Positions 15,366-23,142 of a stretch of 64,000 nt of DNA are shown here, piece after piece. Positions within the stretch are counted from its first letter, which is position 1; every line of letters begins with the position of its first letter. The translations under genes and the position numbers were made by a program. Source of the stretch: Flavisolibacter longurius (GTDB lineage Bacteria; Bacteroidota; Bacteroidia; Chitinophagales; Chitinophagaceae). Under the pieces are notes generated by a model, which saw only the letters and a list, made by a program, of their open reading frames with translations, was not told the DNA's origin and ran no database searches. The stretch spans positions 62,001 through 126,000 of the forward strand of contig JABUMY010000018.1 of assembly GCA_013327885.1 (NCBI GenBank), read 5' to 3'.

Positions 15366-15426
15366 AGGTCCTACATTTTTGGAATGTTGACTAGGCTTTT
15401 CAAGCCTATACTCTGTCAATGAAAAA
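15366..15426 (+). repeat. Two-hairpin repeat, copy 2
   Basis: AGGTCCTA, hairpin ACATT/AATGT (15373-15387), linker TGAC, hairpin TAGGCTT-TTC-AAGCCTA (15392-15408), tail TACTCTGTCAATGAAAAA. It lies 33 bases after the HEPN-type gene, as copy 1 lies after the other island gene. Confidence 0.65.
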
Positions 15427-15456
15427 TTCAAACAACCCCCACCGTATATTTATCCC

Positions 15457-15813
15457 ATGGAAAACTTTCCACCCTTCGACAAATACTTTTTCGCACCGGA
15501 TGAAGTTTACCTTTCCGATGCAAGTTTTGATAACACGGTTGGCTTTTTAAAATTCATTGCCGCCGATCCCGATGAGAACCTTTCCCTTGACAACGATATC
15601 CTTGTTTTTGAACTAAAAGAAGGCGTTTTTATCCGCAGCCAAAACCGGGACTGGTGCCAGCGCCTCACCTCCCTTACCGAAAACCCGGTGCAGGACTATC
15701 CCAACCTGAAGATCTTCCCCACAAAAAAGCTGGATGATCTTGCCCGCAATTACCGCCAACCCCTCTCCGCTTTTGGCGACTACCGCCTGGTGCGTTGGAA
15801 GGTCGGTTTCTAA
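15457..15813 (+). CDS. Hypothetical protein
   Basis: 118 residues, soluble, acidic N-terminal half, no signal peptide and no recognised domain. TATATTTA ends 4 bases before the ATG and may be its -7 box. Base composition is again that of the core genome, so this gene marks the right edge of the island. Convergent with the TIR-like gene. Confidence 0.65.
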   Translation: MENFPPFDKYFFAPDEVYLSDASFDNTVGFLKFIAADPDENLSLDNDILVFELKEGVFIRSQNRDWCQRLTSLTENPVQDYPNLKIFPTKKLDDLARNYRQPLSAFGDYRLVRWKVGF

Positions 15814-15841
15814 ATGTTTCACCAACTAAAATTTTGCTCTT

Positions 15842-15915
15842 CTTCCCCATTGCAAATTGCTTATTGCAAATTGCTTATTGCACAACCGGCACAACCGGCA
15901 CAACTGGTTGCAACA
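15842..15915. repeat. Short tandem repeats overlapping a gene end
   Basis: TTGCAAATTGCTTA-like words repeat two to three times (15850-15880), then CACAACCGG words repeat three times (15881-15910). The second set encodes the VVPVVPVVQ tail of the minus-strand gene. Confidence 0.6.
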
Positions 15916-17290
15916 GGTGACCGTGCTTCTGCAATACCACGCCCAGCTTTTCCACCTGGTCTTCAAAAGAGGCCATCATCCAGGCTTCGTGGGGTAAGCC
16001 GGCGGCCGCTTCTTTTGCCTGCTCGTAAGCTTCTATCTCACCCAATCCAAAATGAGCCTCGGCCCTGTTTACGAGTATCCAGAACCGTTGCTCATTTTCC
16101 ATTACCTGCTGGCTGGCGGCAAGATCGGTGGTTTCGGTACTGAGTTTTTCTTTGGACTGCCCGCCTTTCTGCTCCAGTTTGTTCCAGTCCCGGTCGCACA
16201 TGTCAAGGATTTCCCGGCGGATGCGGTTGGCCAGCACCAGGTCGGCAATCACTTCATGCGGTTGGCTGTAGGCTGCCGTTTCGGGGCGGTGATTGATCAA
16301 AAACGCCAGGTTGGTACCGTTGTAGCGGTTGTGCAGCAGGAAGTAAGCCCTTTCCAGGTATTGGATGCCATCGAAAAGATGTTCGTCGCCCTGCCCGGCA
16401 AAGTATAGCCGCTTTTTTATGCGACCGGCAATGGCCACCGTTTCGGAGTCGTTGGTATGCCGCAGGTCGAGTTGGTTCAGCAGGGCCAATCCTTCCTGCA
16501 GGGCCGACACCTCATCCGGAATGCCGGCATTGTACGTGGCATAAACCAGGCGGTGGATGAGGTAGGAATCGTGGCTTATACCGGCGTCGTTGTCGGTCTT
16601 GCCAATCAGGAGTGCCGAGTTAAAAAGGGCTTTTGCCTTGGTAAATTCCTTGTTGCGGATCGCCTCCTCACCCTGCTCTGCCAACAGCGACAGCGTGGGG
16701 TCTTTTTTGCGGGACCGGCCCGGCGAAGGTGACCGTGGCGTTTCGCGGCTTTTTTCCGCAATGGCCGCTTCCAACTGGTCCTGCAGCGTCGGCGGCACCA
16801 GTCCATCGAGGTAGGTATACACCGGGCTGTCGAATTGTTTTGTTTGCAACACAGCTTCCAGTGTTTTGCCCAGCTCCCGGCGAAAGCGCTCCACTTCTTC
16901 GTAGTCGATGGCATCGCCAAGGTGGGTATAGCTGGTGATCTTGATGTGGTTGAGGTCAAATGGATACGTGAGCTTGTCTTCCGATATCACCACGGTGGTG
17001 TAAGGCCGCAAGGCGTGCCGGATGCCCAGCTCGTAAAAGGCGTTGACGTTGGCGGTGGAAAGATCAGCCACCACCACATCGGCTTTCAGCAATTCTTTGT
17101 ACATGGGAACATCAATGGAACCCGAATGGCGGATCTCATCGGCACGGATGCATTCCAGTCCCAGGCCTTCCACCACGGGTTTTATCAGGAGGCGGTACGA
17201 TTTGTTCAGGTCCAGCTTACGGCCGGTAGCATAATCGGTTTTAATGCCAAAGCCCATAACTACAAAGCAGCGCCGCGGTTTTTCAGGCAT
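15875..17290 (-). CDS. TIR-like/nucleoside-deoxyribosyltransferase-fold protein with TRAFs-binding (MAP3K-type) domain
   Basis: 471 residues, cytosolic. Residues 1-150 form a Rossmann-like domain with CFVVMGFG, IRADEI, DVVVADLSTANVNAFYELGIRHAL, typical of a TIR/SLOG/deoxyribosyltransferase-like group that binds or cleaves nucleotides; the FYELG Glu is the likely catalytic residue. The rest is helical repeat sequence resembling the TRAFs-binding domain found in MAP3K-like bacterial proteins. Such proteins occur singly and their role is unknown; signalling or defence are possible. The C-terminal VVPVVPVVQ comes from tandem DNA repeats. Confidence 0.65.
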   Translation of the reverse strand: MPEKPRRCFVVMGFGIKTDYATGRKLDLNKSYRLLIKPVVEGLGLECIRADEIRHSGSIDVPMYKELLKADVVVADLSTANVNAFYELGIRHALRPYTTVVISEDKLTYPFDLNHIKITSYTHLGDAIDYEEVERFRRELGKTLEAVLQTKQFDSPVYTYLDGLVPPTLQDQLEAAIAEKSRETPRSPSPGRSRKKDPTLSLLAEQGEEAIRNKEFTKAKALFNSALLIGKTDNDAGISHDSYLIHRLVYATYNAGIPDEVSALQEGLALLNQLDLRHTNDSETVAIAGRIKKRLYFAGQGDEHLFDGIQYLERAYFLLHNRYNGTNLAFLINHRPETAAYSQPHEVIADLVLANRIRREILDMCDRDWNKLEQKGGQSKEKLSTETTDLAASQQVMENEQRFWILVNRAEAHFGLGEIEAYEQAKEAAAGLPHEAWMMASFEDQVEKLGVVLQKHGHLLQPVVPVVPVVQ

Positions 17291-17416
17291 GATACAGGGG
17301 TTTAGTTGGTAAGGTTTCTGCGTACGAAGTTCCTGAAAATATACAGAAATAAAATAACATGGCGCCCCTTACCGGCAACGGAAAGGCTTTAGGCAACGGA
17401 AGCAATAAACATCCGT

Positions 17417-18814
17417 TTACCCGAAAAACAGGTAGGCCAGCAGGATAGCGGTAATGATACCCACCAGGTCGGCCAGCAGCATCGCTCCCACCGAATAACG
17501 TGTGTCCTTCACCGATACCGCACCAAAATACACGGCAATCACATAGAACGTGGTGTCCGAAGAACCCTGCAGCACGCAGGCCAGGCGGCCGGCAAACGAA
17601 TCCACGCCGTAAGTGGTCATGGTATCGATCATCATGCCCCGGGCACCGCTGCCGCTCAGCGGCTTGATGAGGGCCGTCGGCAATCCATCCACGAAACGGG
17701 TATCGGCGCCGATTGCGGCAAAAACAGATTTCATGGCATCAATGATCACTTCAAATGTACCGCTGGTGCGCAGCATCGAAATGGCCACCAGCATGCCCAC
17801 GAGGTAAGGAATGATACGAACAGCAGTTTCAAAGCCACCCTTGGCGCCTTCGATAAAGGCGTCAAAAATATCGATGCGCTTGTACAAGGCGCCCAGTACG
17901 ATCAGGAAGAAAATACCAAGTATAATGGAGTTGCTCAATACAGAAGAAAAAGACTGCACATCATCGGCATTCATCCGTACGATAAACTGTACCAGCAAAG
18001 CAATGAGCAGGGAGATGCTGCCGATCCAAGCAAGGATCACCGGTTGAAACAGGTTGATCTTTTGTTTAATGGAAACAATGATCATAGCAGCCATGGTGGC
18101 CACGAAGGTTGCCACCATACAGGGCACAAAAATATCGGTGGGGTTTTCGGCCCGAAGCGCTGCCCTGGCGGCAATGATGCTAACCGGGATCAGTGTCAGT
18201 CCGGATGCGTGCAGGCAAAGAAACATGATCTGCGCATTGGAAGCCCGGGTGGAGCCACCGTTCAATTCCTGCAGGCTTTGCATGGCCTTAATGCCAAACG
18301 GCGTCGCCGCATTATCGAGACCCATCAGGTTGGCCGAAAAATTCATCATCATGTGTCCCATCGACGGGTGGTTCTTTGGGATATCAGGAAAAAGCCGCGA
18401 GAAAAAAGGCCCGATGATGCGGGATAGCAACCGGATGCCCCCTGCCCTTTCGGCAATGCTCATAAAACCCATAAAAAGCGCCATGATGCCAATAAGACCA
18501 ATAGAGATAGTAACGGCGGTTTTGGTGGTATCAATAATACCATCGGCATTTTGTACCTGGTAATATTGCAATCGTCCGTCAGCGGTGCGGCGTACCTGCT
18601 TGTTGCCTATACTGAAAACTTTGGTTGAATCCAAGTGGCGTAGTTGTGCCGTACTTAAAACGGTGGTGTCGGCGGTGTTCAATTTGATCGTATCGCCGGA
18701 GCGGCCCGTGACCATGGAAGAAAAGATCACTTTGTTGTCGGTTGCCATGATACGGATTGCGGCAACGGTTACGGCTATGATGATAAAGGCTGCCCAGATT
18801 CTGCTTAACGCCAT
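17417..18814 (-). CDS. SpmA-SpmB-like nucleoside-recognition (gate) membrane protein
   Basis: About 465 residues from ATG 18814 (MALSRIWAAFIII). Two gate/nucleoside-recognition domains: the first with FMGFMSIAERAGGIRLLSRI and GHMMMNFSANLMGLDNAATPFGIKAM (SpmA-like), the second with GSGARGMMIDTMTTYGVDSFAGRLACVLQGSSDTTFYVIAVYFGAV (SpmB-like). At least eight hydrophobic segments. Fused SpmAB proteins are common in non-sporulating Bacteroidota; the transported or sensed molecule is unknown. A longer frame reaches 18937, but that stretch overlaps the promoter region of ychF and looks non-coding. Confidence 0.85.
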   Translation of the reverse strand: MALSRIWAAFIIIAVTVAAIRIMATDNKVIFSSMVTGRSGDTIKLNTADTTVLSTAQLRHLDSTKVFSIGNKQVRRTADGRLQYYQVQNADGIIDTTKTAVTISIGLIGIMALFMGFMSIAERAGGIRLLSRIIGPFFSRLFPDIPKNHPSMGHMMMNFSANLMGLDNAATPFGIKAMQSLQELNGGSTRASNAQIMFLCLHASGLTLIPVSIIAARAALRAENPTDIFVPCMVATFVATMAAMIIVSIKQKINLFQPVILAWIGSISLLIALLVQFIVRMNADDVQSFSSVLSNSIILGIFFLIVLGALYKRIDIFDAFIEGAKGGFETAVRIIPYLVGMLVAISMLRTSGTFEVIIDAMKSVFAAIGADTRFVDGLPTALIKPLSGSGARGMMIDTMTTYGVDSFAGRLACVLQGSSDTTFYVIAVYFGAVSVKDTRYSVGAMLLADLVGIITAILLAYLFFG

Positions 18815-18883
18815 TCGGATCCTGATTTTTGAATTGCGTCGTAAGATAAACGTTTCCTTCAGAAATGGCCCACGGCATATCCT

Positions 18884-18891
18884 TATCTTTG
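18884..18891 (+). promoter_or_regulatory. -7 box of the ychF promoter (TATCTTTG)
   Basis: Perfect TAnnTTTG match, about 100 bases before ychF, in the divergent interval. Confidence 0.55.
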
Positions 18892-18989
18892 CGGCCGTTT
18901 TATAACAAATTGGCAATACGCAAGGGACAACAGGCAAGAAAAAACCGCCCCTTGTCTATTGCCGGTTGCAAATTGCAAATTGACCCAAA

Positions 18990-20087
18990 ATGGCTTTACA
19001 AGCAGGTATCGTAGGACTTCCCAATGTAGGAAAATCAACCCTTTTTAACGCGGTGAGCAACAGCGCAAAGGCCCAGGCCAGCAACTACCGCTTTTGTACC
19101 ATCGACCCCAACGTAGGGCTGGTGGATGTGCCGGACGAACGACTGAACAAGCTGGCCGAACTGGTAAAGCCCAACCGGATTGTGCCTACGCAGATCGAGA
19201 TCGTGGACATTGCCGGCCTTGTGCGTGGCGCTTCCAAAGGTGAAGGCCTTGGCAACAAGTTCCTGGGTAACATTCGCGAGGTGGACGCCATTATTCATGT
19301 GATCCGTTGTTTCGAAGACGAAAACATCCTGCGTGATGAAGGTGCTATCAATCCTGTTGCCGATAAAGAGATCATTGATACCGAGCTCCAGTTAAAAGAC
19401 CTGGAAAGCGTGGAGAAAAAAATGACCCGGCTGGAAAAAACGGCCAAATTCGACACCAAGGCAAAAGCCGAACTGGAAATTTTGCAGCGCTGCAAAGCCC
19501 ACCTGGAGCAAGGAAAAAGCATCCGTTCTTTGGACCTTTCGAAAGAAGAGTTGCCGGCCATTGCCGACCTTTTTCTGCTGACGGGCAAGCCTGTACTATA
19601 TGTGGCCAACGTAGACGAAAGCTCCATGCACACCGGCAATAAATTTTCACAGGCCCTGCAGGAAGCGGTGAAAGGCGAGAATGCCGAAGTGATCGTGATG
19701 AACAACAACATCGAAGCACAGATCTCCGAGCTGGAAGCGGCAGAAGACAAGCAAATGTTCATGGAAGAATACGGCATGAAAGAACCTGCGCTGGATAGAT
19801 TGATCCATGCTGCTTACAAGCTGCTGGGACTGCAAACCTATTTCACCGCCGGTGTGCAGGAAGTACGTGCCTGGACGATTGGGGAAGGCTGGAAAGCCCC
19901 GCAGGCCGCCAGTGTCATCCACACAGATTTTGAAAAAGGGTTTATCAAGGCGGAAGTGATCAGTTACGATGATTTTGTAAAATACGGCTCAGAATCCGCT
20001 GCCCGTGACGCCGGCAGACTGCGTATTGAAGGCAAAGAGTACATCGTGAAAGATGGCGATGTGATGCACTTCCGGTTCAACGTGTAA
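18990..20087 (+). CDS. ychF: Redox-regulated ATPase YchF (Obg-related)
   Basis: 365 residues, usual length. P-loop [10 protein letters not shown] (8-17), [17 protein letters not shown] switch II region, NVDE near residue 207 in place of NKxD (which is why the family prefers ATP), and the C-terminal TGS-like domain ([13 protein letters not shown] ... [13 protein letters not shown]). Binds ribosomes and takes part in stress responses. Monocistronic; a terminator follows. Confidence 0.96.
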   Translation: MALQAGIVGLPNVGKSTLFNAVSNSAKAQASNYRFCTIDPNVGLVDVPDERLNKLAELVKPNRIVPTQIEIVDIAGLVRGASKGEGLGNKFLGNIREVDAIIHVIRCFEDENILRDEGAINPVADKEIIDTELQLKDLESVEKKMTRLEKTAKFDTKAKAELEILQRCKAHLEQGKSIRSLDLSKEELPAIADLFLLTGKPVLYVANVDESSMHTGNKFSQALQEAVKGENAEVIVMNNNIEAQISELEAAEDKQMFMEEYGMKEPALDRLIHAAYKLLGLQTYFTAGVQEVRAWTIGEGWKAPQAASVIHTDFEKGFIKAEVISYDDFVKYGSESAARDAGRLRIEGKEYIVKDGDVMHFRFNV

Positions 20088-20103
20088 GGTTGTTATCGAT
20101 CTA

Positions 20104-20138
20104 TAAAAAAGGCTGTCAGGATTGGCAGCCTTTTTTAT
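20104..20138 (+). terminator. Terminator of ychF
   Basis: AAAAAGGCTG and CAGCCTTTTTT form the stem, followed by T-rich sequence. Confidence 0.85.
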
Positions 20139-20263
20139 GTTAGGATCGTCGGTGATTCGGTTTATGAATGCTGATAAAAGCGTTCTCCCTGCATTTTCAT
20201 TTTAGTTTTTCGAAAAGAAATTAAAGGGTTTCAACAGTTGATCAGACCCGCTTCAAAAATTTT

Positions 20264-20297
20264 TTTGGTACATAAAAAATTTTCCCCTTTATCTTTG
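20264..20297 (+). promoter_or_regulatory. Promoter of the riboswitch-controlled met operon
   Basis: TTTG (20264-20267), 22-bp spacer, TATCTTTG (20290-20297); the latter is a perfect -7 box just upstream of the SAM aptamer. Confidence 0.65.
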
Positions 20298-20320
20298 CGG
20301 CAGTTCTTTTTTCACGGATT

Positions 20321-20435
20321 ACTTATCAAGAAAGGCTGAGGGATATGGCCCTTTGACGCCTTGACAACCTGCCCGCTGTGCATACAGTGTGGTAAGGTGC
20401 CAACTCCAGCACGCGGATATGCGTGACAGATAAGT
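20321..20435 (+). ncRNA. SAM-I riboswitch (S-box) aptamer
   Basis: P1 is ACTTATC (20321-20327) with GATAAGT (20429-20435). The conserved S-box core is readable: CTTATCAAGAAAGG, GAGGGA, GGCCC, ACAACC, and GGTGCCAACTCC. It lies upstream of a trans-sulfuration gene and homoserine dehydrogenase, a usual target. Binding of S-adenosylmethionine stabilises P1 and lets the downstream terminator form. Confidence 0.93.
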
Positions 20436-20503
20436 CAGATTAAAAGCTTTACTGAAATAAATTTTTATAGTGAGCTCTTCTGATTTATCGGGAGAGCTTT
20501 TTT
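20429..20503 (+). terminator. Riboswitch expression platform: terminator with antiterminator
   Basis: Terminator: AGCTCTTC (20473-20480) pairs with GGGAGAGCT (20491-20498 region) and is followed by TTTTTT. Antiterminator: GATAAGTCAGA (20429-20439), which contains the 3' strand of P1, can pair over 11 bp (one G-U) with TCTGATTTATC (20479-20489), overlapping the terminator stem. The two states exclude each other. Confidence 0.85.
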
Positions 20504-20610
20504 ATTGCCCCTAAGGCAAAAACAAAGCGCTCCCGGTAAGGCCTTCTCTCCTCTTTCTTGCTGTGTAAACCTAACAAATTCTTTCATCGAACTTGGCTAA
20601 ACCAGCAATC

Positions 20611-21777
20611 ATGAGCAGCACAACACAGATCCTTCAAAACATTCCCATCGATCCGCTTACCGGCGCCATCGCTGTACCCATTTACCAAACCTCCACTTTC
20701 GTGCAGGAAGCTCCCGGCGTGAACAAGGGCTATGATTATGCCCGCAGCGGCAACCCTACCCGGGCCACTCTGGAAAGCCTCATCGCCGCCCTTGAAGAAG
20801 GCACAGTAGGTGCCGCCTTTGGCAGTGGATTGGCCGCTATCGACGCTGTTGTAAAACTGCTGCAAAGCGGCGACGAGATCCTGGCTGTGGATGATCTTTA
20901 CGGCGGTGCCTTTCGCCTGTTCACGCAGATTTACCAGAAGTTTGGAATTACGGTAAACTATGTGGACAGCACCGATGCGGAAAATGTGTTCAATGCCATC
21001 ACCCCCAAAACAAAGCTGATCTGGATTGAAACGCCAACCAATCCAACACTGAAGATCACCGACATTGCGGCGGTTGCTAAAATCGCCAAAGCGTCAAACT
21101 GCCTGCTTTGCGTCGACAATACCTTTGCTTCACCGGCCCTGCAAAAGCCGCTAACTTTGGGGGCCGACATTGTGCTGCATTCCGCAACCAAATACCTGGG
21201 TGGCCATAGCGACCTGATTGCCGGATTGGTGGTAACAAAAGATGCTGAACTCGGACAACAGGTCCGCTTTATACAAAACGCCTGCGGCGCCATCCTCTCT
21301 CCTTTTGATTCTTTCCTTGTCATTCGTGGGATTGAAACGCTGAACCTGCGGCTTCGCCAGCATTGCCAGTCGGCACAGGTCATTGCCGAACTTTTGGAAA
21401 CGCATCCAGCCGTAGACAAGGTATTTTACCCCGGCCTGCCATCACATCCCAATCATGCCATTGCCAAAACACAGGCAAGCGGCTTTGGTGGCGTCGTTTC
21501 TTTTTCTCTCAAGGAAGACACGGCAGCAGCCGCCACGCAATTTGTCACCGCAACAAATCTTTTTCACCTCGCAGAAAGTTTGGGTGGCGTGAAAAGCCTC
21601 GTGAGTCACCCGGCCTCCATGACACACAAAACCATTCCGGCGGAAAAGCGCCGCGCCAGCGGTGTTGCCGACAGTCTTATTCGCCTTTCGGTTGGCCTGG
21701 AAGACCCCGCCGACCTGTTGGCAGACCTGCAAAAAGCATTTGCTTCGATCACCGAAAAACAATTACAAACCGCATAA
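20611..21777 (+). CDS. Trans-sulfuration PLP enzyme (cystathionine gamma-synthase/O-acylhomoserine sulfhydrylase type)
   Basis: 388 residues. Cys/Met-metabolism PLP family: GNPTRATLE phosphate region, DDLYGGAFRLF, CVDNTFASP, and the PLP lysine K194 in SATKYLGGHSD. The family cannot be split by eye among metB, metC, metZ or methionine gamma-lyase; the SAM riboswitch and the hom gene behind it favour a biosynthetic step from an activated homoserine. The frame opens at a TTG (20593), but the ATG at 20611 fits better. The next gene starts 10 bases after the stop. Confidence 0.9.
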   Translation: MSSTTQILQNIPIDPLTGAIAVPIYQTSTFVQEAPGVNKGYDYARSGNPTRATLESLIAALEEGTVGAAFGSGLAAIDAVVKLLQSGDEILAVDDLYGGAFRLFTQIYQKFGITVNYVDSTDAENVFNAITPKTKLIWIETPTNPTLKITDIAAVAKIAKASNCLLCVDNTFASPALQKPLTLGADIVLHSATKYLGGHSDLIAGLVVTKDAELGQQVRFIQNACGAILSPFDSFLVIRGIETLNLRLRQHCQSAQVIAELLETHPAVDKVFYPGLPSHPNHAIAKTQASGFGGVVSFSLKEDTAAAATQFVTATNLFHLAESLGGVKSLVSHPASMTHKTIPAEKRRASGVADSLIRLSVGLEDPADLLADLQKAFASITEKQLQTA

Positions 21778-21787
21778 AAATATTACC

Positions 21788-23053
21788 ATGAGTTATCATC
21801 AACCTCTTACGATCGGCTTATTTGGCTTTGGCGTTGTTGGCGAAGGCATTTACCATGTGCTTCGGCAGACACCTTCCCTGAATGCCACCATTAAAAAAGT
21901 TTGTATCAAGCACCCGGAGAAAAAACGCGAGGCGCCGGAAGACCTGTTCACCACTAACTACGAAGAGTTGCTCAACGATCCGCAGATCAATCTCATTGTT
22001 GAATTGATTGACGATGCCGATGAAGCGTACAAGATCGTAACAACGGCATTCAAGCGTGGCAAGTCGGTGATCAGTGCCAACAAAAAACTCATCGCCGAGC
22101 ACCTGCACGAGCTCATTGCCCTGCAGGCCGAGCACCAGGTTTCGTTCCTGTACGAAGCCGCGGTTTGCGGCAGTATTCCTGTCATCCGCAACCTGGAAGA
22201 ATATTTCGACAATGACCTGCTGCAAAGCATCAATGGTATTGTCAACGGTTCTACCAACTACATCCTCACACGCCTCAGCGAAGGCTACACTTATCCCGAA
22301 GCACTTTTAGAAGCCCAGCAAAAAGGCTTTGCCGAAAGCAACCCGGCGCTGGATGTAGAAGGTTATGATCCTGCCAACAAGCTAACCATTTTACTGGCGC
22401 ATGCTTATGGCATCATTGCCGAACCGGCGCAGTTGTTGCGCCAGGGCATAACAAAACTGCACGCAAAAGATGCGGCGTATGCCAGCGAAAAAGGATTGAA
22501 AATAAAACTGGTGGCGCAGGCCAAAAAGCTTTCGGATGGCAAGGTGGCGGCCTTTGTGTTGCCGCAGTTTGTAACACCCGACAGCCAGTTGTTTAACGTA
22601 GCTAATGAATACAATGGCGTGACCATTGAAAGCAAGCTGGCTGACAAGCAATTCTTTTACGGTAAAGGCGCCGGACGCTACCCAACATCGTCGGCGGTCA
22701 TTTCTGACATTTCTGCCTTTGGCTATCGCTACCAGTACGAATATAAAAAGCTGCAGCGGCAGGACAAAAGCCAGCTTACCAATAATTATTTCCTCGATGT
22801 CTTTGTTTCGTTCTCTGCCTGGGCCGATGTAAACAAATGGGATTTTGAGCAGGTAACCGAATACCACAGCACGGCCGAACGCCAGTACATCCGCGGCATT
22901 GTGCACGCCGAAAAGCTGCGGGCAGCCGAATGGTTTGAAGATCCATCGGTATCGGTGATATTGCAGCCCGACGGATTGATTGAAAAAGAATCGCTGGTTA
23001 CGCAGTCGATCAAAAAAGTGAGTTTGCAGTTGGCGGGAGTGACACTTACTTAA
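21788..23053 (+). CDS. hom: Homoserine dehydrogenase
   Basis: 421 residues from ATG 21788. NAD(P)-binding GLFGFGVVGEG, active-site region with YEAAVCGSIPVIRNLEEY, GIVNGSTNYILTRLSEG, AESNPALDVEGYDPANKLTIL. No aspartokinase or ACT domain is attached. It reduces aspartate semialdehyde to homoserine, the precursor for methionine and threonine. Being second in an S-box operon it is probably the copy used for methionine. Confidence 0.94.
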   Translation: MSYHQPLTIGLFGFGVVGEGIYHVLRQTPSLNATIKKVCIKHPEKKREAPEDLFTTNYEELLNDPQINLIVELIDDADEAYKIVTTAFKRGKSVISANKKLIAEHLHELIALQAEHQVSFLYEAAVCGSIPVIRNLEEYFDNDLLQSINGIVNGSTNYILTRLSEGYTYPEALLEAQQKGFAESNPALDVEGYDPANKLTILLAHAYGIIAEPAQLLRQGITKLHAKDAAYASEKGLKIKLVAQAKKLSDGKVAAFVLPQFVTPDSQLFNVANEYNGVTIESKLADKQFFYGKGAGRYPTSSAVISDISAFGYRYQYEYKKLQRQDKSQLTNNYFLDVFVSFSAWADVNKWDFEQVTEYHSTAERQYIRGIVHAEKLRAAEWFEDPSVSVILQPDGLIEKESLVTQSIKKVSLQLAGVTLT

Positions 23054-23064
23054 TGCAAACAAGG

Positions 23065-23119
23065 TTCACGCAGAGGCGCAGAGGAGGCTACCACAGCGTC
23101 CTCTGCGCCTCTGCGTGAA
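23065..23119. repeat. Perfect 21-bp inverted repeat (CGCAGAGGCGCAGAGG type)
   Basis: 23065-23085 and 23099-23119 are exact complements around a 13-nt loop. It lies between two convergent genes and may stop transcription from both sides. The word CACGCAGAGGCGCAGAGG is a widely dispersed intergenic repeat in bacteria. Confidence 0.85.
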
Positions 23120-23142
23120 ATCCATCGTGGAATAGGGATCTG

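Noticed and set aside
21662-21787. Longer N-terminus for homoserine dehydrogenase
   Set aside because: It overlaps the end of the trans-sulfuration gene; ATG 21788 starts the conserved NAD(P) motif.
23065-23119. CGCAGAGG inverted repeat as a new mobile element
   Set aside because: Such words are widespread intergenic repeats; only position between convergent genes is notable.
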